Program-made: the position numbers and the translations under genes
In this document: positions 50,796 to 59,555 of the stretch, in pieces
How the letters are laid out: the number at the start of each line of letters is the position of its first letter
Position numbering within the stretch: the stretch's first letter is position 1
Notes under the pieces: generated by a model
The model's database searches: none
Told to the model about the DNA's origin: nothing
The model's input: the letters and a program-made list of their open reading frames with translations, nothing else
Assembly (NCBI GenBank): GCA_017408825.1
Contig: JAFQTX010000025.1
Span: forward strand, 55,060 to 119,059
Source: Alistipes sp.
GTDB taxonomy: Bacteria > Bacteroidota > Bacteroidia > Bacteroidales > Rikenellaceae
DNA: 64,000 bases
Direction of reading: 5' to 3'

Positions 50796-51563
50796 TTACT
50801 CTTTAGTTGTGTCCTTCAAATCACCGGGCTCGTAGAATGGCAACATATTCTGCTCGAGCCACTCGTTAGCTGCGACTGGTGAAAGTTTCCAACCGCTGTT
50901 ACAAGTTGCAACGATCTCTACAAGGCTGAAGCCCTTGCCTGCCATAGCATTCTCGAATGCGTGGCGGATAGCTTTCTTTGCCTTACGAACGTTAGCTGGT
51001 GTGTGAACAGTCTGACGAGTAACGTAGCATACGCCATCGAGGTGTGCCAACATCTGAGCGATCTTATAAGGATAGCCGTTGAGCTTTGGATCACGACCAT
51101 AAGGTGTGGTAGCGGTCTTCATACCCAAGAGGGTAGTAGGTGCCATCTGACCACCGGTCATACCGTAGATAGCGTTGTTGATATAGATTGCAACGATGTT
51201 CTCGCCACGTGCAGCAGCGTGAATAGTCTCACCTGTACCGATAGCTGACATATCACCATCACCCTGATAGGTGAATACCATCTTCTCAGGATTTACACGC
51301 TTGATAGCAGTAGCAACTGCGCAAGCACGACCGTGAGCAGCCTGTGCCCAGTCGATGTCGATATAGTTGTATGCGAATACTGAGCAACCCACTGGCGATA
51401 CGCCGATAGTGTCGTGCTCCAAACCCATCTCCTCGATAACCTCGGCAACGAGCTTGTGCACAGTACCGTGGCTACAGCCGGGGCAGTAGTGCATTACGTT
51501 AGGCAAGATAAGCTTAGACTTGCCAAATACCAAATTCTCTTTTTTGATTTCAACCTCTGCCAT
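50796..51563 (-). CDS. 2-oxoacid:ferredoxin oxidoreductase, beta (TPP) subunit
   Basis: A 255-residue thiamine-diphosphate-binding subunit: YCPGCSHGTVHKL, then GDGDMSAIGTGETIHAAARG (Mg and TPP-diphosphate motif), NNAIYGMTGGQMAPTT. Relatives with this beta subunit convert 2-oxoglutarate or branched 2-oxoacids to the acyl-CoA and reduced ferredoxin, or run the reverse reductive carboxylation. Four nt separate it from alpha. Confidence 0.92.
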   Translation of the reverse strand: MAEVEIKKENLVFGKSKLILPNVMHYCPGCSHGTVHKLVAEVIEEMGLEHDTIGVSPVGCSVFAYNYIDIDWAQAAHGRACAVATAIKRVNPEKMVFTYQGDGDMSAIGTGETIHAAARGENIVAIYINNAIYGMTGGQMAPTTLLGMKTATTPYGRDPKLNGYPYKIAQMLAHLDGVCYVTRQTVHTPANVRKAKKAIRHAFENAMAGKGFSLVEIVATCNSGWKLSPVAANEWLEQNMLPFYEPGDLKDTTKE

Positions 51564-51567
51564 AGTC

Positions 51568-52662
51568 TTATCGATTTATAAGTTTCTCTTTAACTGCTTT
51601 AAGTACCTCGTCTGGTGAGAACAACATACCACCCATACGACCGAAGTGCTCTACTGGAGCCTTGCCATTAACTGCGAGGCGTACGTCCTCGACCATCTGA
51701 CCTGCGTTAAGCTCAGCTGAGAGGAAGCCCTTCACGCCACGCTCAGCAAGATCGGCGATAGCCTTAGTTGGGAATGGGTAGAGGGTGATAGGACGCAACA
51801 GACCGAGCTTGATGCCCTCAGCACGTGCCATCTCAACAGTAGCAGAGCAGATACGTGATGATGAGCCGAAGGCTACGATAACATACTCTGCATCGTCGCA
51901 CTCGATAGCCTCGTAGCGTACCTCGTTCTCCTTGATGGCGTTGTACTTAGCCTGAAGGCGCTGGTTATTAACCTCCATAACCTCTGACTTAAGCTCGAGT
52001 GATGTGATCACGTTGCGCTCACGATCATCAGTCTTACCGATAAGAGCCCAGCTCTTGCACTCTGCAGCGATCTCCTCCTTGGTCTTGCGAGGACGCTGTG
52101 GAGCAAGAACAACCTTCTCCATCATCTGACCGATACAGCCGTCAGCGAGGATCATTGCTGGGTTACGATACTTGAATGAGAGCTCAAATGCATCAGCCAC
52201 GAAGTCGTGCATCTCCTGTACTGAGTTAGGAGCCAATACGATAAGGTGGAAGTCGCCGTGAGCACCACCCTTACAAGCCTGGAAGTAGTCAGACTGTGAA
52301 GGCTGGATAGTACCCAAACCTGGACCACCACGCTGGCAGTTTACGATAACGCAAGGAAGCTCGGCACCTGCAAGGTAGCTCAAGCCCTCTGACATAAGGC
52401 TGATACCAGGTGACGATGATGAGGTCATCACGCGCTTACCTGTTGATGCACCACCATAAAGCATATTGATTGAAGATACCTCAGACTCTGCCTGAAGAAC
52501 AACCATGCCGGTAGTCTCCCAAGGCTTGAGCTCCATGAGTGTCTCCATAACCTCCGACTGTGGAGTGATAGGGTAGCCAAAATAGCCGTCGCAACCGTAG
52601 CGAATTGCTGCATGAGCAATCACCTCGTTGCCCTTCATAAGTTTTACCTCTTTCTCTGCCAT
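51568..52662 (-). CDS. 2-oxoacid:ferredoxin oxidoreductase, alpha subunit
   Basis: A 364-residue pyrimidine-binding alpha subunit: KGNEVIAHAAIRYGCDGYFGYPITPQSE in blocks, SSSPGISLMSEGLSYLAGAELP, and a C-terminal transketolase-like domain (LLRPITLYPFPTKAI). It lacks the gamma domain fused in KorA of some species; here gamma is separate. Starts 3 nt after the ferredoxin stop. Confidence 0.92.
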   Translation of the reverse strand: MAEKEVKLMKGNEVIAHAAIRYGCDGYFGYPITPQSEVMETLMELKPWETTGMVVLQAESEVSSINMLYGGASTGKRVMTSSSSPGISLMSEGLSYLAGAELPCVIVNCQRGGPGLGTIQPSQSDYFQACKGGAHGDFHLIVLAPNSVQEMHDFVADAFELSFKYRNPAMILADGCIGQMMEKVVLAPQRPRKTKEEIAAECKSWALIGKTDDRERNVITSLELKSEVMEVNNQRLQAKYNAIKENEVRYEAIECDDAEYVIVAFGSSSRICSATVEMARAEGIKLGLLRPITLYPFPTKAIADLAERGVKGFLSAELNAGQMVEDVRLAVNGKAPVEHFGRMGGMLFSPDEVLKAVKEKLINR

Positions 52663-52665
52663 AGT

Positions 52666-52893
52666 TTACTCGAATTTTTGGCGATACACCGTTAGACAAC
52701 TATCCGGACACATGATAGCGCAAGATGCGCAACCAATACAATTTTCCGGCTCAACCATCATAGCGAAGGGATAACCCTTGCCGTTTACCTCTGCCGATAA
52801 GCCGAGCACCTTGGTAGGACATGATGCTACGCAAACACCACAACCCTTGCAATGCTCTGTATCGACGACAACTGTTCCTTTGATTTTTGCCAT
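52666..52893 (-). CDS. Ferredoxin subunit (2x 4Fe-4S) of the oxidoreductase
   Basis: A 75-residue ferredoxin with two CxxCxxCxxxCP clusters: CKGCGVCVASCP (about 15-26) and CIGCASCAIMCP (about 52-63). It is the delta subunit that takes electrons from the TPP-bound intermediate. First in the four-gene operon, with the -7 element TACATTTG at 52955-52962. Confidence 0.93.
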   Translation of the reverse strand: MAKIKGTVVVDTEHCKGCGVCVASCPTKVLGLSAEVNGKGYPFAMMVEPENCIGCASCAIMCPDSCLTVYRQKFE

Positions 52894-52954
52894 ACGACAG
52901 TAGTTTTATAGATTGTTAAAAGTTCGGTTTTCTCTTAATGCGGAATTAACCAAA

Positions 52955-52962
52955 CAAATGTA
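52955..52962 (-). promoter_or_regulatory. -7 element for 2-oxoacid oxidoreductase operon
   Basis: TACATTTG on the minus strand, 61 nt upstream of the ferredoxin gene; TTG-containing sequence lies about 16 nt further up. Confidence 0.5.
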
Positions 52963-53064
52963 CAAATAATTTCGCAAACAACCTACGTTTTTGTGAAATA
53001 TTTTTTGCTTGGTAATACTATTTGGCTGTAATATTGGTGATTTGCTCTCGATGGGCTTATGACG

Positions 53065-53685
53065 CTATTGTAGCTCGTCGTAAATTTTGTCGTACAACGA
53101 GCGCAGCTGCTCTGGGCGAGCTATGATTTGGCGAAGCTCCTCGAGGCGCTCACCATTTGCCGAATGTTCGATCCATAGACGCAGATACCCTCCGTAGTTA
53201 TACTTCTCGTTGAGGTGCTCGACAAGTCGTTCGTAGCCCTGCTCACGGTCGAGATAGGGATGGTGTGTGAGGGTAAATTGTATGGTGCGTCGAATGATGC
53301 TCTCGGGCTCGATAACACGGTCGGCCTCGGCAACAATACGGCCATAGATGGTGCGAGGCTCACCAGCCGATGAAGCACGGTGATCCTCAACAGCATCGGC
53401 CATTGTGGCTATCTGCTCCTCGCTAAACCAGCGTCGCAGCATAGTGTCGGCGAGGATGATATTTTTTGACTCTACGTGGTGTCGATCTCGCCCCTTGGCA
53501 AGCCCCGTGTCGTGGTATGCCGCAATGACGTAGACCATACTCGGATCAACATCGTAGTGCTCGGCTAAGGCCATACTCTCAGAGATGACTGTCTCGGCGT
53601 GGTCACGGCGGTGTGCGGCATCAAACCACTCGTAGCGTGGTAGTATCTCGCTCTCGATATAGTATTTTAGCTCGTTGTCAATCAT
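53065..53685 (-). CDS. HD domain hydrolase
   Basis: A 206-residue HD-superfamily protein: RRDHAETVISESMALAEHY (His-Asp start motif), AAYHDTGLA (the HD pair), HHVESKNIILAD, and AVEDHRAS with the last metal ligand. Substrate unknown; possibly a nucleotide or phosphate ester. It starts 3 nt after the second M16 gene, so it is the third gene of that operon. Confidence 0.85.
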   Translation of the reverse strand: MIDNELKYYIESEILPRYEWFDAAHRRDHAETVISESMALAEHYDVDPSMVYVIAAYHDTGLAKGRDRHHVESKNIILADTMLRRWFSEEQIATMADAVEDHRASSAGEPRTIYGRIVAEADRVIEPESIIRRTIQFTLTHHPYLDREQGYERLVEHLNEKYNYGGYLRLWIEHSANGERLEELRQIIARPEQLRSLYDKIYDELQ

Positions 53686-53688
53686 ATG

Positions 53689-54942
53689 TTATCCTGCTAC
53701 GACGGTTACCAGATCCTCACGACGCAGATAGTCGTGGGTAAGCTGCTTGACTCTCTCGGGCGTAATGGCAAATATCTCCTCGACGTTACGTTGTGTTGCG
53801 CTGTTGTCCATGCCGCACATAATATTCTCGATGGTCACATCAGCAATGCCGAATGGGCCATCCAGTATGCGTAGTATCTCGCCGATAAGCACATTCTTGA
53901 CCATTTGCAGCTCATCCTCATCCACGAGCTCGTGGCGTAGACGCTCTATCTCGAGGTATATCTCGTTGAGGGCATCTTCTCGCTTTTCACGTGCTACCTG
54001 TGTGGCTATGGCGAGGTATCCCTCCTTGTCAAAGTTTATCATCGCCGCCATCACGCCATAGGTGTAGCCGTGCTCCTCACGCAGGTTCTGCATAAGGCGT
54101 GAGCCGAAGTATCCGCCAAGTATCGCTGCTACAACCTGCATACCCACAAAGTCGGGGTGGGTGCGTGCAAATAGTAGACGTCCGATGCGTATCGATGACT
54201 GTACGGCTGTGGGTATGTTACGCTCGAGATAGTGCGTGGTCTGGGGCTTGGGGAGGGTTACGGTATGGTTGTGGCCATAGGGTAGGTCACTGGCGATATG
54301 CTCGATCTCGGTTAGCACCTCGGGCGTTATATTTCCGCTGCACACCACAAAGCAGTTGTCGGCCGTATATAGTTTGTCGTAAAGCTCACGAAGGTCTGCG
54401 GTGGAGAGCTCGTCGTAGAGATCTTCGGATACGGATATGCCGTATGGATGCTCGTTGCCAAAGAGTGCCTCGGCAAGCATCTCTCGTGATTGCATATCGA
54501 CCTTTTGGCGCTCAATGCGTAGGCTCTGCTTGCGCTTGGTGCGGTAGATCTCGAACTCACGCTTGGGGAATGCTGGGTGTAGAAGTATCTCACGTGCCAC
54601 CTCGATTGTCGGTGTAAAGAATTTGCTTAACGAGCAGAACGATATGTAGGTGTAGTCACGGTCGATGTTCACATCGAAATACGAGCCGTAGAAGTCGAGC
54701 TGCTCGGCTATCTGCTGTGCTGTGAGGCGTATGCTTCCCTCGCCGAGCATATTTGCAGTTGCCGATGCTGAGAATGGCTTTGTTTGCATAGATGTGCCGG
54801 CGTGGAACACAAACGTGAAGCGCACCACCTCGAACTCCTCTGTTGCAAGCCTATAAACCTTCACGCCATTTGCCGTGGTGCTTAGCTCGGTGCGTGGCAT
54901 ATCTACACTCTGGGGAATTATTATGTCGGGCTGTTGTCTCAT
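53689..54942 (-). CDS. M16 peptidase family, non-catalytic partner
   Basis: A 417-residue M16-fold protein in which the HxxEH zinc motif is missing. It keeps the RY-type substrate-binding motif LREEHGYTYG (about 287-296), which in two-subunit M16B enzymes is supplied by the inactive partner. The zinc-bearing partner is coded just upstream (3 nt gap), so the two very likely form a heterodimer. Neither has an evident signal peptide, so action is probably in the cytoplasm on small peptides. Confidence 0.9.
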   Translation of the reverse strand: MRQQPDIIIPQSVDMPRTELSTTANGVKVYRLATEEFEVVRFTFVFHAGTSMQTKPFSASATANMLGEGSIRLTAQQIAEQLDFYGSYFDVNIDRDYTYISFCSLSKFFTPTIEVAREILLHPAFPKREFEIYRTKRKQSLRIERQKVDMQSREMLAEALFGNEHPYGISVSEDLYDELSTADLRELYDKLYTADNCFVVCSGNITPEVLTEIEHIASDLPYGHNHTVTLPKPQTTHYLERNIPTAVQSSIRIGRLLFARTHPDFVGMQVVAAILGGYFGSRLMQNLREEHGYTYGVMAAMINFDKEGYLAIATQVAREKREDALNEIYLEIERLRHELVDEDELQMVKNVLIGEILRILDGPFGIADVTIENIMCGMDNSATQRNVEEIFAITPERVKQLTHDYLRREDLVTVVAG

Positions 54943-54945
54943 AGC

Positions 54946-56193
54946 TTACTCTGTTTTCTGTGTGGCACGATAGATTAGTGTTGAGGAGTTGTGCTCCGTG
55001 AAACGGCGTGCGGCAAAGGCCATCACCTGCTCACGTGTTAGCGAGCGGTAGATCTCGGCCTCACGATTTATCAGCGTTATGTCGCCCGAGAAGTCGTAGA
55101 AACCGAGGTTTAGGGCCTTGTTCATAATGTTTATCTCGCCCATAAGCATATTTGCCTCAAACTTATTCTTCACCTTCTCCATCTCATAGTCCGATATGTT
55201 GCCCTCTGCTATGTCACGTAGCTCGCCCAGCAGCGCTGCTTCGGCCTCGGCTTCCGATGTTGTGGGCATAAGTCTGCCCTTGATGACGAATAGTCCAGCA
55301 TCTATGCTGCCGGTGATGTAGGCATTGACGCTCGAGAATAGTCCACGCTCCTTGATAAGTCGGTTTACGAGGCGTGATGACTCGCCACCTGCCAGTAGGT
55401 CGGACGTAAGGTCGCCGAGGAAGAACTCTTCGGATAGGCGGTCGCCCATATGAAAGGCTATTACGATGTCGGTAGCTGGCACGTCACGCTCCACAACGAG
55501 ACGGCGTGGCTCGCTCTGCTCAGGCTCTGCGGGTATGGGTTGTAGCTCGCCACCAAGATCCTCAATGTCGCCAAAATACTCCTCGGCGAGAGCTATCATC
55601 TCATCCTCGTCAATGTCTGCCGACATCGAGAGTATCGCCTGCGAGGGGCGGTAGTGCAGGTTGTAGAAACAGCGCACGTCATCAAGCGTGGCACGCTCGA
55701 TATGCTCGGGCGATATGCCTATTGTCGCCCAACGATAGGGGTGTACCTTGTAGGCCAACTCACGCAGCAACATCAGCTCATCGCCATACGGCTGGTTGAG
55801 GTATCGCTGCTTGAACTCCTCGATAACCACCTGCTTTTCGGTAGAGTATGCCTCCTCCGAGATGTTGAGGTTGCGCATACGGTCACTCTCGAGCCATAGC
55901 GCAGTGCGTATGTTCTCCTTTGGGAGGGTTATATAGAAGTCGGTGTAGTCGTTGTTTGTAAAGGCGTTGTTCTCGCCACAGGCCATCTGTACGGGTATGT
56001 CGAACTCGGGTACGGCATACGTACCACGAAACATCAGATGCTCGAAGAGGTGCGCAAAGCCTGTCTTCGATGGCTCCTCGTTGCGTGCTCCTACCTTATA
56101 TAATATATTAACAGCTGCGAGCTTCGATGCTCGGTCACGATTGACCAGCACTCGTAGTCCGTTTCTTAGGGTCTTTTGCTTGTATCTTATCAT
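54946..56193 (-). CDS. M16 peptidase, zinc-binding subunit
   Basis: A 415-residue M16B metallopeptidase. The inverted zinc motif HLFEHLMFRG (about 47-56) supplies two His and the catalytic Glu; the downstream Glu is within EKQVVIEEFKQRY. GARNEEPSKTGFAH precedes it as usual. Paired with the non-catalytic gene 3 nt downstream. A -7 element lies at 56211-56218. Confidence 0.93.
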   Translation of the reverse strand: MIRYKQKTLRNGLRVLVNRDRASKLAAVNILYKVGARNEEPSKTGFAHLFEHLMFRGTYAVPEFDIPVQMACGENNAFTNNDYTDFYITLPKENIRTALWLESDRMRNLNISEEAYSTEKQVVIEEFKQRYLNQPYGDELMLLRELAYKVHPYRWATIGISPEHIERATLDDVRCFYNLHYRPSQAILSMSADIDEDEMIALAEEYFGDIEDLGGELQPIPAEPEQSEPRRLVVERDVPATDIVIAFHMGDRLSEEFFLGDLTSDLLAGGESSRLVNRLIKERGLFSSVNAYITGSIDAGLFVIKGRLMPTTSEAEAEAALLGELRDIAEGNISDYEMEKVKNKFEANMLMGEINIMNKALNLGFYDFSGDITLINREAEIYRSLTREQVMAFAARRFTEHNSSTLIYRATQKTE

Positions 56194-56210
56194 AGTCGGT
56201 ATACTTTCTA

Positions 56211-56218
56211 CAAAGATA
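56211..56218 (-). promoter_or_regulatory. -7 element for M16 operon
   Basis: TATCTTTG on the minus strand, 17 nt upstream of the zinc-subunit start codon; it lies in the 43-nt gap after the BspA-like gene. Confidence 0.5.
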
Positions 56219-56236
56219 GCAAAAATATGTTTGTCT

Positions 56237-58279
56237 TTACTCCTTTATGCGCTTAATCTGTTTCTTGTAAACCTCCCAGCCTTCAGCTTTCTTGTATAGA
56301 TTTATCGACTCCTTAGGCACGTAGATTACTATCTCTTCCCCTATGCCGAGCGTGCTTATCTGTGGCGGTGTTGTTGCTAAGCAGTTGATAACAAGCGACG
56401 ATGGACACTCCTTGAAGGCATCTTTACCAATGGTGGTAACATCCTGCGGGATGGTGATACGGGTGATGTTACACTCTACAAATGCGCCCTCGCCAATTGT
56501 TGTTAGCTTATCGCTTAACTTAATGTCCCTTAGGTTTGTGCAGCCCTCAAATGTGGAGGCTTTGATTGTTGTTACGCCATTGGGAATAGCTACCTCAGTT
56601 AATGAGCTGCAATCCTCAAAGGCCTTTGTACCTATGGTCGTTGTGCTATCGGGTATCGTAATACCTTGCAGCGAGCAACATTCCATAAATGCACTACTAT
56701 CAATCGTTGTTATCTTGTTACTTAGCTCAATGCTCTTGAGGTTTGTGCAGCCCTTGAATGTAGAGGCTTTGATTGTTGTTACGCCATTGGGGATAGCTAT
56801 CTGAGTTAATGCGCTACAGCCCATAAATGCACGACTACCAATCGTTGTTAGGCTTTGTGGCAGTGTCAATGTGACAAGTTCGGTGCAACCTCTAAATGTG
56901 TCATCGGGAATTGTAGTTACCCCATCGGGAATATCGTATGATAACAGCCCCTTAGTGATAACATCTATGAGCACTCCATCTTTGACTATGCAGCTGCCAT
57001 CTGCTGAAGCATATTGGCCATTGAATTTTCTCAGATTTGTGCATTTGTCAAATGCTCCTATCTCAATATTCTCAACATCATTGCCGATAGTTACCTCGCT
57101 GATATTAATTCCCTGGGTAATATCCTTTGTTATTCGCTTGCAATTTAGGGTTAGCCTGCCCGAGAAACCTGTCAATGCACCATAGGCCAACTTGCTCACT
57201 TTCTCGCCTATGGTTATCTCCTCTATGTTGCTTAGGTCAATCCAATTCGCCTGGAAATAGTTAGTATCTACTGTCAAGTGCTTGAGATTGAGTAGTTGAG
57301 ACATCTCTTTTGAATTAACACTGGTGATATTATTTGCCAACATCAATTTCGTAACCATTTCTGGAGATAAACCCTCAGGTAACCCATTTGACTGATTCAC
57401 ATATTCTAATGTAATCTCCTTAATATCACAGCCAATGAACACCCCATCATCAATATTAGTTATGCTATTGGTAATAGTATACGATGTAAGTCCTGCGGGT
57501 GCAAATGCGAACAATGCGCCATCCTGAATTAGACATCTACTATTCTCCGAGGCATACTTTCCGCTGAAAGATTCAAGATTTGTACAACCATCGAATGCAC
57601 TACCACTAATTTCAGTTACGCTATCGGGGATAGTGATATTTGTTAGGCTTGTGCAACCATAGAATGCATTACCTCCAATCTTAGTTACGCTATTGGGAAT
57701 AGTATACGATGTAAGGCCGGCTGGCGCAAATGCTATTAATTCACCATCCACTATTAGACATCTACCATCTGAAGATGCATACTTCCCTTTGAATGATTTC
57801 AGGATTGTGCAACCATGGAATGCCTCACGTCCAATCACAGTTACGCTATCGGGAATAGTGATATTTGTTAGGCTTATGCACTTACTGAATGCTCTATACC
57901 CAATCTCAGTTACGCTATCGGGGATAGTGATATTTGTCAGGCTTGTGCAACCCTCGAATGCACCCCATCTAATCTTAGTTAATCTATTAGGCAAAGTAAT
58001 TGTTTCGATATGATTGCCTATAATTTTAAAGCCAAATTCCACATACCACTCCCAAATGCCATAATCCTCTATTGCTCTATTAGCACGTACTACTCCCTTG
58101 CCATTGGCATATGTATGTGATATAATTTTGAAATTTACGTTATCATTTCCTTCATAAAGTTCTGCTTTCTTCCCATCCGTCGTAGTATACCAAATCTCGT
58201 TATCGGGTGGGGTTTGAGCCAGGGATGATAGTGTGGTAAAAATGGTGCAGATAACAAGTGCGAATATCTTACGTGTCAT
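56237..58279 (-). CDS. BspA-like leucine-rich repeat protein
   Basis: A 680-residue secreted protein with a signal peptide (MTRKIFALVICTIFTTLSSLAQ). After an N-terminal region it has about 20 Treponema-type LRR_5 repeats with the pattern ITIPDSVTEIGYRAFSKC and variants (LTTIGSRAFMGCSALTQ), broken by a divergent section at about 290-400. Such repeats bind host proteins or other bacteria in Tannerella and Treponema; here that is only analogy. No T9SS sorting domain or lipobox is evident, the C-terminus being a Lys-rich tail. The gene is noticeably more AT-rich than its neighbours, which can hint at transfer or repeat-driven drift. The M16 operon follows after 43 nt. Confidence 0.88.
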   Translation of the reverse strand: MTRKIFALVICTIFTTLSSLAQTPPDNEIWYTTTDGKKAELYEGNDNVNFKIISHTYANGKGVVRANRAIEDYGIWEWYVEFGFKIIGNHIETITLPNRLTKIRWGAFEGCTSLTNITIPDSVTEIGYRAFSKCISLTNITIPDSVTVIGREAFHGCTILKSFKGKYASSDGRCLIVDGELIAFAPAGLTSYTIPNSVTKIGGNAFYGCTSLTNITIPDSVTEISGSAFDGCTNLESFSGKYASENSRCLIQDGALFAFAPAGLTSYTITNSITNIDDGVFIGCDIKEITLEYVNQSNGLPEGLSPEMVTKLMLANNITSVNSKEMSQLLNLKHLTVDTNYFQANWIDLSNIEEITIGEKVSKLAYGALTGFSGRLTLNCKRITKDITQGINISEVTIGNDVENIEIGAFDKCTNLRKFNGQYASADGSCIVKDGVLIDVITKGLLSYDIPDGVTTIPDDTFRGCTELVTLTLPQSLTTIGSRAFMGCSALTQIAIPNGVTTIKASTFKGCTNLKSIELSNKITTIDSSAFMECCSLQGITIPDSTTTIGTKAFEDCSSLTEVAIPNGVTTIKASTFEGCTNLRDIKLSDKLTTIGEGAFVECNITRITIPQDVTTIGKDAFKECPSSLVINCLATTPPQISTLGIGEEIVIYVPKESINLYKKAEGWEVYKKQIKRIKE

Positions 58280-58321
58280 AGTGCTATGCATAGTTACAAT
58301 GTTTTAGCGAAATAGTAGACA

Positions 58322-58468
58322 CAAATATACACAAAAGTTATGACTTTTCATCACGCACGGCCTTCTTTTGTGTAGGAGGATGCTGTAATAGGAGCGTCAT
58401 TATGACGCTAAAGATACGCAAAAAATGGTGTTGCGAGGTATAGTATGCCGAAATTTTTTGTACATTTG
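58322..58468. promoter_or_regulatory. Divergent promoters and small dyad, BspA-like / PTS-IIC-like
   Basis: TATATTTG on the minus strand (58322-58329) faces the BspA-like gene; TACATTTG on the plus strand (58461-58468) faces the gene at 58499. Between them AGCGTCAT-T-ATGACGCT (58393-58409) is a perfect short dyad. Confidence 0.5.
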
Positions 58469-58498
58469 TCTTATGTAACAATCCTAAACGTAAGAACT

Positions 58499-59536
58499 AT
58501 GGCAAAAACAAAAGGTGCAAACTCTGCTGCGCCATCAGCTATTAAATCGTGGTTTAAGACCTATGTTGTCGATGCGCTGAGCTATATGGCTATGGGTCTC
58601 TTCTGCTCGCTGATACTTGGCCTTATCATCAAGCAGCTATCGCTGATACCCCATTTGGAGGTCCTCGCCGAGTTGGCTGCGGTGCTTCAGTCGCCTACGG
58701 TTGTCGGTGGCTCGATAGGCCTTGCCATAGGTCTTGGCCTTAAGCGTGACCCGCTGGTGACAATCTCAGCGGTGGCGGTAGGTGCGCTCGGCTACCAGTT
58801 TGGTGGTCCTGTGGGTGCTTACCTTTGCGCCATAATCGGCATCGAGCTTAGCTCGTTGGTGTCGAAGCGTACGCCGATTGATATTATCCTCACACCCCTT
58901 GTGGCTGTTGTCGCTGGTGGCCTGTTTGCCAAGTATTGCTGTGCGCCAATCAACGAGTGGATGATGTCGCTGGGCGAGGTTATAGAGCGTGCCACACAGC
59001 TCAACCCCTTTGTTATGGGCGTAGTTGTGTCGGTCATGGTGGGCTGTGTGCTGACACTCCCCATAAGCTCGGCAGCATTGTGTATCTCGATAGGTATCAG
59101 TGGCTTGGCGGCGGGTGCTGCTACGGCGGGCTGCTGTGCTCAGATGATTGGCTTTGCCGTAATCAGCTATAAGGATAATGGCTTCGGAGGACTCCTCTCG
59201 CAGGGTCTTGGCACCTCGATGCTTCAGGTGGGTAACATTGCCCGCAAGCCGATAATATGGCTCGCCCCAACGCTCACTGCCGCCATCCTCGGCCCTGTAT
59301 CTACAGTGTGGCTTAAGATGACAAACAACGCCGCTGGCGCAGGTATGGGTACTTCGGGACTTGTTGGCCCTATCGGCTGCTGGGATACTATGCAGGCAAC
59401 AACCGACCACCTAACGCTTATTGTCGAGATTGTCGGCCTATACTTTATTGCTCCCGCCCTGCTTAGCCTACTGTTCCACTATGCGATGAAGCGTCTTGGC
59501 TGGGTTAAGGATGGCGATATGGCACTTCAGAGATAA
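58499..59536 (+). CDS. PTS_IIC-like membrane protein
   Basis: A 345-residue polytopic membrane protein of the PTS EIIC-like type (PF13303): ALSYMAMGLFCSLILGLIIKQ at the first helix, GALGYQFGGPVGAYLCAIIGIE, and NNAAGAGMGTSGLVGPI near the C-terminal end. These proteins lack fused EIIA or EIIB domains, none of which are near, so classical sugar phosphorylation is not shown; the transported compound is unknown. I chose the ATG at 58499 since an upstream frame would overlap the promoter element. The next gene starts 19 nt later. Confidence 0.78.
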   Translation: MAKTKGANSAAPSAIKSWFKTYVVDALSYMAMGLFCSLILGLIIKQLSLIPHLEVLAELAAVLQSPTVVGGSIGLAIGLGLKRDPLVTISAVAVGALGYQFGGPVGAYLCAIIGIELSSLVSKRTPIDIILTPLVAVVAGGLFAKYCCAPINEWMMSLGEVIERATQLNPFVMGVVVSVMVGCVLTLPISSAALCISIGISGLAAGAATAGCCAQMIGFAVISYKDNGFGGLLSQGLGTSMLQVGNIARKPIIWLAPTLTAAILGPVSTVWLKMTNNAAGAGMGTSGLVGPIGCWDTMQATTDHLTLIVEIVGLYFIAPALLSLLFHYAMKRLGWVKDGDMALQR

Positions 59537-59555
59537 CCATTAACCTTGCACATAT

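Noticed and set aside
54099-54617. A 172-codon plus-strand frame opposite the M16 partner gene
   Set aside because: Cys/Arg/Trp-rich shadow frame without recognisable domain; the minus strand is a definite M16 protein.
58766-59410. A 214-codon minus-strand frame opposite the PTS-IIC-like gene
   Set aside because: Composition is rich in Arg, His and Thr as expected from the reverse of membrane codons; the plus strand encodes clear membrane helices.
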